A DNA stretch of 64,000 nt from Ctena decussata (Eukaryota; Mollusca; Bivalvia; Lucinida; Lucinidae). The stretch spans positions 35,672,166 to 35,736,165 of the forward strand of contig OZ022508.1 in the NCBI GenBank assembly GCA_963989385.1. The letters are read 5' to 3'. A program made the position numbers and the translations under genes. Positions within the stretch are counted from its first letter, which is position 1. Every line of letters begins with the position of its first letter. The notes under the pieces are model-generated. The model saw only the letters and a program-made list of their open reading frames with translations. It searched no databases and was not told the DNA's origin. Of the stretch, positions 23,038 to 35,000 are shown piece by piece.

Positions 23038-26000
23038 CTGAAAATAAATAATATCATATTTACCATTGAAATTCTGACAGGAATTCCTGACTAATCAGTG
23101 TACACCCAGATCAAACTGAAACTTTATGAGCTGTCTGATCAGGGTTTGCCCTGGCTTTACATATGTGATTCTACCACCAATATCAACAAGATAATGGTTT
23201 TGAAGCATGCTAACCAATCTGCTAAAAACTAGCGATATGATTTTTTTTTTTTTCATAAAATTTAAACAAGTTGACTTAACTATCTGATGCTGTGCTTGAA
23301 AGTTGCCTTATGGAGTGGCAAATATTTGCCACTCCACACAGCAACATTCAATCACTTCGTCAGGTAGTGCAGTGCAAACGCTCTACAACAGCCAGCAGCC
23401 GGAACAGCCCAAATTGGCCATTGTATAGAGGTGGCTGTTGTTCGGAGGGTTTAACTCAGGGGTATTAGTTGTTATCTCACCACTGATTACCAGTACAGCA
23501 AAAGTTTTGATAATGTATATGTCTGCAAATATAATAATTTTGTGTAATCTTTACATTTACCATGAATAAACATGATTCCTGTAAGCCAATACCTATCAAA
23601 TAAGACAAGAGTTAATAAACAGTCCTGGGTAATTGAAAAAATACCAGATTCCAACATAAAAACTGGCCGTTACAGAGGTATTTCTGACCGTTTATCATCA
23701 GCAATTGCAATCGCTGACCAGAAAAAAGAGGTGACTGCTTGTCAGAGTTGAAAAATATAGAAAATAAAACGGGGGGAATTGAAAGTGGTCGTTGTTAAGA
23801 GGTGACCGTCGGTGGGAGGTGGCCATTAGGAAAGGTTGGACTGTAAATTCAACTTTTTCAAATGTAATGAACCTATGGGCTGAAAGGTTAAAACACTTTG
23901 TCATAACAAATCCAAACTGATATGAAGGGTGTAAATGACTGCAAGATGTAGCCAGGTCAGTGCACTGCACAAGATATGAATTTTGATATTATAATTTATG
24001 CAAATTAAAGCAGCCTAAAGCAATTAGAGATGCACCTGCAATTTGCCGTATCTACCCTAAATCTTCAGACAGCTGTGATATCAATTTCTATATATTTACA
24101 TCAGCTTTATGTGGTCATCCCTATAAAGGGGCCCTAAGACAGCTTTGATATCAATTTCTATACGCTGAAACCTGCATAATGCAGTCACCTCTATTTAGGT
24201 AAACCCAGTTTTTAACAGCCATCTTTTTTGGGGTCCCTTGGACCAATACAATATCGCAAACGAATCTGTAAAATTTAGAAGTCACCTGTCTTAGGCAACC
24301 AAATTTCATTTTCCCCTTTAGTGACTCATTAGAACCTTCAAATTTGGCTCAATCTTATTCCCATCCAGGAATACTGTATAAAACTCTGGCAAATAGTGCA
24401 GATCCTGGTCAGACTGCTCCTGAAGCAGTCTGATCAGACTCTACACTATTTGCTCAGGCCCATCTGACCCAATTATAACCAGGACTTTTATGGTTATCAG
24501 TCATTTCGATTTGTCATGCTGCAAGTTCAATAAAGTTCAATAAAGTTTATAGATAAGATTTGCATGATTTTATGCCTTACAGATAAAAGTGCAAATCAAA
24601 TGTATGTGACAAACCATTTCACATGTACTCTTTATCTGGTCTGAATTATCACTGACATTTTTTTTTCCTTTTTTATTTGAAATACTGTAGACTCTGGTAA
24701 GACTAATCCTCTGTATGTTAGTACATTTCAACAGGTTTATCTGTTGTTGTGTTATTGTTTAACCTCCACGGTAAACAGCTATGGTCATATTGGGACAGTC
24801 AGTTAACCTAACCACACTATTCCTGAGCAGGCTTAGACCTCCTAAGCCTTTAAACAGTACTAAGTGCACGTACTTTCACCAGTAATTGACTACTGCCCTT
24901 CTTGAATCAGAGGAAGGAGAAATGAAAGTAAGTGGCCCGACTGGGTATCAAACCCAGGACCTCTGGTTCAGCCGTTCAGGTGCCCTACCGATTGCGCTAT
25001 GCGGCCGGGCTGTCAAGAAGTGCTATCTCAAGAACAATCTTTCTTATTACTCTAATAAGACTTTCAGTTCTTATGAGATACTACTATATGTTTTTCAGGC
25101 ACTACTTTTTGAAGAAAACAAAGAAAATTTATCTCAGAAATATCATAACAAGAGGACCATTGGTCCTGTAGCTCACCTGAGTCCATTTAGCCTCAGTACT
25201 CTAGGGTAAGTTATTCTAAGGCCATCGGTCAATTGGTTCTGGTGAAAAAGATTTTTAAAGGTTTTAACCATATATGGGCATGGAGGACATGTTGGTCATG
25301 TGACCTGGTCATTTGAAAAAAATTTCATTCCCTCAACCCCCTGGAGGCTCTATATGAAATTTGGTTTCAAAATTGGCCCAGGGGCTTTTGAGGAGATGGT
25401 TTGATATTGTTGAAATGACAGAGTTCTGGATCAAAAGTCAAAGAATGACCATGACCTCTTGTACTCACAAATCTTCATGTACTCATTAAGATGACTGTAG
25501 ATACCAATTTTTAGGCATAAATCTTCAAAACTTTCCATGAAATCTTATGTTCTAGCATTTTCCCACATTTGACCTTGCTGTAAAATAGTCAAGGTCAACC
25601 CAAGGTCATCATTTTGAACACTCTTGATAGTACTGGAGTTCCCAATGCTACATACCAAGCTTCAAGGCCATCAGTCAATTGGTTCTGGAGAAGAAGATTT
25701 TTAAAGGTGTTTACCATATATGGGCCTGGTGGCCATGTTGGTCATGTGACCTGGACCGTTTGAACAATTTTCATTCCCTCAACTCCTGAAGGCTCTATAT
25801 GAAATTTGGTTACAATTGGCCCAGTTGTTTTTGAGGAGATTGTTTGATATTGTCAAAATATGAGAGTTCTGGGTAAAAGGTCAAAGAATGACCTTGACCT
25901 CTTGTACTCACAAATCTTCATGTACTCATTAAGATAACTGTATATACCAATTTTATGGCATAAATCTTCAAAACTTTCCATAAAATCTTATGTTCTAGCA

Positions 26001-29000
26001 TTTTCCCATATTTGACCATGCCGTATAAACGATCAAGGTCAACCAAAGGTCATAATTTGAACAATCTTGATAGTACTCGAGTACCCAAAGCTACATAGCA
26101 GGTTTCAAGGCCATTGGTCAATTGGTTCTGGAGAAGATTTTCAAAGGTTTTTACCATATATGGGCCTGGTGGCCATGTTGGTCATGTGACCTGGACTGTA
26201 TGAATAAGTTTTTGTTCTCTCAACTCCTGGAGGCTCTATATGAAATTTGGTTTCAATTGGCCTAGGGGCTTTTGAGGAGATTGTTTGGAATAGGCAAAAT
26301 ATGAGAGTTCTGGGTCAAAGGTCAAAGAATAACCTTGACCTCTTGTACTCATAAATCTTCATGTACTCATTAAGATGACTGTAGATACCAATTTTTAGCC
26401 CAAAATTTTCAACAGTTTCCAAGATATCTTATGTTCTAGCATTTTCCCATATAAAAGCACAAGGACGCAAATTTGACTTTACTGTAAAAAGTTCAAGGTC
26501 AACCCAAGGTCATAATTTGAACAATCTTGGTAGTACTCGCGTACCCGATGATACATACCAAGTTTCAAGGCTATCAGCCTACTGGTTCTGGAGAAGAAGA
26601 TTTTTTTTTGTTTTTTACCATATATGGGCATGGTAGCCATGTGACCAGGACTGTTTGAACAACTTTTCGTTCGCATGAGCCCTGGAGGCTACATATGAAA
26701 TTTGGTTACAATTAGCCCAGTGGTTTCAGAGGAGAAGTCGTTTGAAATTGTTGACGGACGGACGACGACGGAGCCTGCCCATACTATAAGCTCCCCCGAA
26801 GCCTCTGGTTGGTTGGTTGGTTGATTTGATGCTTAACGTACACGGTAAACAACTAAGGTCATGTCGGGACGGTCAGTTAACCTAACCACACTATTCCTGG
26901 GCAGGCTTAGACCTCCTAAGCGGTTAACCAGTACTAAGTGCACATACTTTCGCCAGTAACTGACAACTGCCCTTCTTGAATCAGCGGAAGGAGAAACGAA
27001 AGTATGTGGCCAGACCGGGATTCGAACCCAGGACCTCTGACTTACGAGTCAGGTGCCCTACCGATTGCGCTACCCGGCCCGGCCCGAAGCCTCTGGCTCA
27101 GGTGAGCTAAAAATAAATGGGTACACCACCTCAATGGGGTCCATTCTAAAATTTCAGAATTTGCTCTCTTAGGAATCAGGAAGTCACAAAAATGTGTCCA
27201 CCTTGTAAAATTGATGCACATCTTATTCAGAGCTCTGCATTTGTAAGCCTTGAATTAACTATAGCCACGAGCACATAACTCCCACTTACCTACTTCTATA
27301 GGAACCCTGGTAGCTCGGTAGGTTATGTGCTGACCTGATGATCCAGCACCGAGCAGTCCCAGGTTTAACAACTGCTGGAGGTGGAAATCTTTCCAATTGT
27401 AAATGGGGTTTCCATTGCACACAACCTTTCATTAGCACCCTTCAAACTGACAATCATCCTTATATGGCTAAAATACTTTTATAAAGGTTGTAAAAATTGC
27501 AAGTCATCCATCCACCCATCCAAATCTACTTCTAATTTTACATTTCTCCACTTACCATGTCAACCAATGAAATATACAGAAACATTCCTCCGGCAAAGGC
27601 GAACACCCAAGTATGCGCAGCAGTATTCTCTCCCAGGACAATACCAATCACCATACCAACATAACACATACACGCAGACAAGAAATTATACATCACAGCT
27701 CGCTTTAGTTTCATACCAGCATTGAGTAATACAGCAAAATCACCTGAAATGAGAATGGTCAACCCTTTAATTGCATAATATGAATTCCCTGAAATGCAGT
27801 GTCTCACCTGTCAGCCGAGGCCTAGATCCAGACCACCATGTACTGGTGGGGCTCTGGATAACTGGTGGGGCTGGGAGGTGCTGAGATGTGTGTATGTGTG
27901 TGGAGGGGAGGGGGAGTTCAAAAGTATATGGCATAATTAGGGATCAATTTGATGAGAATTTCTGATAATGTCTCTTAATGCCTTCAAATATATGTTGTGA
28001 TATCTCATTAGAATCGCCTCCCCAAGGGGATTCTAATGAGATGTCACAGCATATATTTTAATCTTAGGACATGGATGAATTATCTCAAACTATCATCAGA
28101 TACTCCTTACTATCTGGAGGCCTTATACATAACACTGTGGCCCAGATGGCAGGGCTGAACCCCAAAGCCCACCCCTCTGGATTCGGCGCTGCAGCCCGTT
28201 GTCACAAAACACAGCTAAACATGAAGAAAAAATAATATATAGATCTCACTTCTGCTCATTGAAGGCAGGACAAAAAGGACATACACAGACAACAAAGCCG
28301 TGATCTGATGAATCTGATCAAGGTCAACACTGTCAGTATCTAATACATGAATTTCTGAAAATAAAGTGTATAATCAAGTTCCTATCAGAAACCCCTCATA
28401 TCCCAACTGGTTATGACTTTATTGCAAGGGTTTAATGGGTTAGAGGATTATTGAAAACAATCTCACTCTCATGGATATTTCAAACAAATTTGAGCCTTGA
28501 CACAACAATACCAACAAAGTGGCATGTGCTCCCAGCAAAGACTTAGATCAGCTTGGGCATCTGCCCAGTCTGATCAGTCTTCGCTGCATGCATGGAGGTA
28601 GCTTAGACCCTTAACTACCCTTTGAGCACTTAGTGAAGAGCCTGATCAAACTGGGTGGATGCCCAGGCTGATCTGAGTCTTTGCTGGGCATACAACCACT
28701 TTGTTGGTTTTCTCATGTCGTTGCTCACTTATTTATGAAACAAAAATTCAACTTGTTTCAAGAATTTTATATGACATGGTCACATCATAAGTATGAAATT
28801 CTGTTTATTTTATGACCATTTTTTTCTTGCATTTTTCTCACAGAAAAACTGAAGAATCTTCATTCAAAAATAAACATAATGGATGTCATGGACACCTGTG
28901 ATAATGAGATTTTATGTAATGACATTTCAAAGCTTCTTACAACATTAGTGAGGCACAAGTGTCATTCATTCCACTTTTTTTTTTCTTATATTAGAGGGGC

Positions 29001-32000
29001 CAGTTGTTCAAAACTAACGTTGTTGTTAGTTAACATTTGGTTAAAATTTCAAACATTAATAGCTCAAATATGCCAGTATTTTGTTGAAAAAATGTGAGAA
29101 GCTTTTGCACTGCAAAAGCTTCTCACATTTTTTCAACAAAATATATCAGTGTATTTGATTATAAGGTCATAAAACTCTTAACAAGTTGACCTTTCAACAA
29201 GCTGGTTAGGCTAACGATGCTTTGAACAATTGGGCCTAGAAGTCAAACATGAAATGACTGGCATTACTTGGAAAAGGGACCTTAAGCCATGTTCGTACAT
29301 TAAACACTCAAATCACACTGAGCATATTCACAAACTGATCCGTCTTCACATTTTGCTCTTTGAATTCTCCTGGATTCATAGACTGCACAATGCAACAAGA
29401 GCTGTCACCAGACAGCACAGCTCGCCTAAATTGGTGCTTGCCCATCATGAACACAAAATTGTAAGAATGTGATCTCAACCACAATCAATTAGGAAGGTGA
29501 TGCTGCTACCATGTAAACTCTGGAGCAGCATCTGTCATCAGTCTCCGTATAACTTTTCACCTAGGCCTTGTGGAACTATATACCATCAGCCTGTGACCTT
29601 GACCTAAAGGTCAATGAGAGGTGGGGTATGTAGTACTGTGTAAAACTCTGAACCAGCATCTAATGGAATTCTAAGTATCACATGAATCCATCCAAACACT
29701 AAGAAAAAACTGTGTCTTTAGAGAACTTTAACCAAAATTTTAACAAAACATTTATAAGTCCATGACCTTGACCTTAGTCATCAAGGGGGTTGGGGTGGTA
29801 CTGTGTATAAATTCAGACTACTACCTAACATCTGTGGAAGTATTAAGGAAATCTATCAAAGGGTTAAGGAGATTTAACCAAAAACATGTCTAATTTCAAT
29901 GTAAAATTTCTTAAGTCTTTGACCTTGACCTATGTGTCATGTCCAGGGGTGCGGATGGTGCTGAATAAAATTTTAGACCAGTATCTATCATCACACCAAA
30001 TATAATTCTAATAGATAATAGGGTAAAGAAACTATGAGATCTTAAAAACTTTAACATAAAACTTCAACATAAAATTTCTAAGTCTGTGACCTTGACCTAT
30101 GGGTCATGACCAGGGGTGGGGATAGTGCTGAATAAAAGTTGGTCCAATATCTATCATCAGACCAAAAATAATTCAAAACAATCAAAGGGTTAAGGAACAA
30201 TGATATCTTAAAACTTTAACGTAAAACTTTAACAAAATTTCTAAGTTTGTGACCTTGACCTATAGGTCATGACCAGGGGTGGGGATGGTGCAGAATAAAA
30301 TTTTGGACCAAATTCTATCATCATACCAAATATAATTCAAATCGATCAAAGGGTTTAGAAACTATAAGTTCTTAAAAACTTAAACGTAAAACTTTAACAT
30401 TTTGCCAACCCTGCCGCTGCCAACGCTAACGCTAGGGATAGTACAATAGCTCTTCCTGAACTTTGTTCAGGCTAGCTAAAAAGGGAAGACCCTGATCAGA
30501 CTGTACAGATGTGCAGGCTGAGTTGAGTCTTCCCTGTTGGCACATATCCATGCAGTCTGATTAGTCTTCCTTTTTTGCACATTCCATAAGTTACCTTTCC
30601 TGCAAAGCCAATCATATCATTCTTACCTAGTTCATGAGGCAACTCCTCACAAAATATGGCCAAGGACACAGATACCCCTGCTAATATACTCTCTGTAAAA
30701 GCAGCACCTATAGATACCCCATCTATAAAATTGTGGAGACCATCTCCAAATATAATCATCCAAGCCACAGGAGCCACTGGTTTGTGTTCATGGGCCGTGT
30801 GTGATGAGTGTCTGGTTCGTTTTATAAGCCCATTTGTAAGTCCATTCGGACCACCCTGCAATTAAAAGGAAATACTTATGTCAGATTACTGTAATGACAT
30901 AATATTTACAAGGATTTATTTTTTTAATTTCTACACAAATTTATTTGCTCAAGAATTCAAGGATCTTGCCAATATTTGCTGAAAAAGAGACACTTACGAA
31001 TACTCCGTTGCCAATTCAAAAACAGGCCAACAACTCCAAACAAAACAAACTGCAAACTACAATTAAATAGTTTTCTTAGCTCTAATATAACACACACAGC
31101 TTTCATAACCACGTTTCTGCCAGCTTGATTTGACAAAAGTACCGTTGAAAGGGCCAGAAAACCATAATCCATTCATCCATCCATTACTGTAGATCAATAA
31201 ACATTTTACTAATTTTAAAACAAGGTCAAAATTATGCTCGCCAGCAGCAAAAATAAATTTCTCTTGACATACTTTTCAACTGATAAGACAACTATCAGAT
31301 GAAGTACTCTGAGCAGTTTGAAAAGAAAAAGATTCATTCACAGATCTCAAGATAAAAGGGAGTATTTTGGTGATAAATAATGATAATTTCTCTCACTTTA
31401 TAAACAGAGCTCAGACATGTTCATGTCATAAGAAATCTTTTCTCTTGACCTAAATGTAGTTTAAATAGCCTTTAGATAGTAATTATAACAAATTTACAAG
31501 CATTATCCACAGCTTCAGGGTTATATTCTTTTTTTTTTTTTTCTACATATGAGCTGCCACATGAGAAAACCAACAAAGTATATGGCTCGATATACTGTCG
31601 CAAATTTTTGATGTTATCCAATCAGACATTGTGTTAGATACATAAGTGCATTAGAATTCCTGATCACTGCCTATCTTTATACTTTTTACTTTTAATACTT
31701 ACATTTTCGTTAGTACTATCTTTTCCATTTTCAATTATATCTGCAGAAATATCACTCAAGGAACTGTTTGAAGCCGAGTCCTTTACTTTATTGTCACCGC
31801 AAGGTGTGGTATATTTTGGAAGTTTGTCCACGTCTTTGTAATCTGCGTTTGGGGCTGGTGGTGCATCGTGAAATGTGGAGAAGTCCGCAGCAGGATCTTC
31901 CGACTTTTGTCTATTAAGCTTTCCATACTGAGCCTGTGAAGAATAAGAAATTATAATTAAACTTCAATGGCCAAAAAAAGCAGATGAAAAAATCTACATC

Positions 32001-35000
32001 TGCAAAATTTAAAAAAAAAATATATACTGGGTCCCAGCTAATATTGAGATGGCAAACAATTCAATTCAATTCTTTATTCAGATTGCCAAATACATTTTAG
32101 CACATCTACAACACATCATAGAAACAAGACAATGATCTAATCACATTTACCTTCCCAGCAGGCACATGACGTCACAGTGACATCCCACTGACTCCCCTCT
32201 GACGCCAGTGCGAGGCTACCGAGACGCCCTGTGCCGGCTGGATTTATGGGCTGGGATGTTCTGGCCATATACCCTGGTCGGTCAGGATAGATGAGAAAGA
32301 AAGGAAGTCAGGGCAGTGTCTAGAGCAGTGCATCCAATATCAGCAGCTCCAGACACTGTCCCCCCTCATAAACGCTCAGTCCGAACCACGCCAGACCAGG
32401 TTCCCAGGGGACATGACCAAGTTCCCTAAATTTACTACCACAAAATTTGCAAACAGCCTAGATTCAGATAAGGTGGCTCCTTATGAGCCACCTCGTCTAG
32501 ATCTACGCTGTTTGCAAATTCAACTATTTTTTGTTGTGCAGCAAAAATCATTTAGCACATAACAGTCACAGCAGTTGAACATATGGAATTTTCTAAAAGT
32601 TCTCAGCAATCTAATTTCAGCCCATTTTCGGCTCAAATCAAAACTTGTCAAGTAAGTTTAAGGTGCATGGATGCACCTCTATGGTTTTATGTCATTTTTA
32701 TGAAAAGAGAAAACTTTTTGTGATTTCTTGGTTGCTTCCCTAGATATCTAGCATAGCTCTTCTGAATTTTGGTCTATCCTCAGAGCAAAGACAAATTCCT
32801 TCTTCTAAGAGCTGATCATTTTAGAGAAATGAAGCAGATGGTAAGAGTTGCTTCCCCTGAAAGTGTTTCCATTCAGATTTAAGTTAACCCATTGCATTCT
32901 GGGTATTTTTTTGTCGTCTGCTGAAATTGTCGTCTGCATCAAAAATCAAGAATATTTTGACAATATTGGTCTAGCTAACTCTTGTATAAGTCATGTCTAG
33001 GCAGTAAACAGTTTGGACATTTGTGTGGCCTGATCTGGATCCAAACTGTTTGCCCAGATACCCCTAAAGGAGTATCCCGAATGGAATGGGTTAATGAACA
33101 TTTGACTTGTATGCACAATGCAAATATATAACCACCAATAATTTTCCTTCTTTCGTTTTTTTTCCAGTCAGGCCAAATGGCTTAAATCTAACAAGTACAA
33201 CTGGAGACTTTGTTTCAGAAATGCCAAAATCCTTCTGTTTCACTGATTACCAGAAACACAGTATTCTGTTACTGGGAAGTTACAATTTATCTGACAGTTG
33301 CCAACTTGGCATGCTAAACTGATCTAATGCCTAAAAAAGATTGTCTTCATTGTTATCAATCTATTGAATATTCTTTCACGCAGATATACATGTACATGTA
33401 TTTAATGCCGTAAAATCAATTTAATATAAAAGTAATATCATCAACCCATAAAGCATAAAAAATGCCGACTAAAGTATATATAAAGCAGAGCCTGATCAGA
33501 CCGCTCCTCCTTTTTGGAGCAGGCTATTCTAAGTCCAATTTTTGTTCAGGCATTTCTAGTGTTTCTGATAACATCTTTTGAAGCTTAGACCTCAATATGG
33601 TCCCTGTCAAACTACTTATAAAAGATATTAATCTGGTTCTCTGACCTATTTTTGTAACAATCCATAAACAGTGATTGCTATGAGATAAACAAATATTTGT
33701 TCCAAAAATATTTTAAAGAAGACATTATGTTCCTTGTTCCAAAATATAGAGACTCTTCTGCTGAATGGTCACAAAACTATGTACATGTACTTAGCAAAAA
33801 AAACAGAAACTTGACATTTTTTCATTTTGCTGTCTGTGTCATTTCTTGGATTTGGATAAATCAGACATATGATATATGTCAGTTGTTGCTGTTGAATATG
33901 TGCATCATGTGCACTTATTTCCCACTCAACTAACTTGAAAATCCAATTTTTTGCTAAATTTACTTGTTTTTGCATGTTTTTCATGTGCGCAGTTGAGTGT
34001 TAGTAACTTTCCTAGCAGATTACTATCGTAATATATTATTATTCTAAATGTTCTAAGGAAAGAGTATATTGTACACCTAGACCCTGCTTATATCTAATTA
34101 TGGTATATTGTTATTATAAATGATATAAGAAAGAGTTATTAGTATACATGTACACAAACCCTGACTATGTTTAAATATATCGTTATTCTAAATGATCTAG
34201 GAAAGGGTATATAGTAATATTGATCAGGTAAATACTTAATATTCATAGCTTTACTATAACATAGGCTTCAAAAATTAGTTAAAATACAAGTTAAGCTTTG
34301 CAAAAAATGTAAGAAGAATTTTGTGGAATATGGTGTCTCCCCTATCAGCCCATTGTAACAAAACAGAGCTAAACCAGAAACGAAGCAAAATTTACATTGC
34401 CACTGCCGCTGACAACACTGAAAAAGCAATACCTATGTCTTGCTTCTGCTAGTCACAAACCAGACAAAAACTGGACTAATCAGTGACAGAAGAAAAGATA
34501 TTATACAGGAATCAGAAAATAAAATTTTACTAAATGTAACCTGAAACATGATCATACTGGGACTGGGTGAGGTGCCTAAATCGATCAACAGTTAGTGTAA
34601 AGAATCACTTAATGATCTGTAACCATGGATATAATGAAATTAACCTTTTATTTATTTATTTTTTTTTTTTTGTTTGGGGGGGGGGGGGGGGGGGGCCTTA
34701 ATACAGTGTTCAGTGTTTCTCCATCTCTCGAATGACTCAACTGTTTTAATGTTATTGTGAGGAAGAAACATATTCAACACAAATCTTGATTAATACTCAG
34801 GTGTTAAAGCAGGATACAGGTAAAACCCCAACACTTTTTGGGCAAACAACGGGTTAACCCCGGGTTAAAGCGCCAAAAAAACACAAATGACAAAATCAAA
34901 ATTTATGTCCGCAAAACTTCAATGTTTCATCTAGGGCAGGCTAAATCAAATTGAGAATTGTAAGAATAGATGGCAAACATTGTAAATCTAGATGTGATGT

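Noticed and set aside
26990..27082. tRNA gene on the minus strand
   Set aside because: A and B boxes are present, but arms do not close properly, and the sequence continues into a SINE body with a target duplication.
34646..34695. Poly-T/poly-G as a G-quadruplex regulatory site
   Set aside because: A plain homopolymer in an intron, possibly length-variable or a sequencing artefact; no sign of function.
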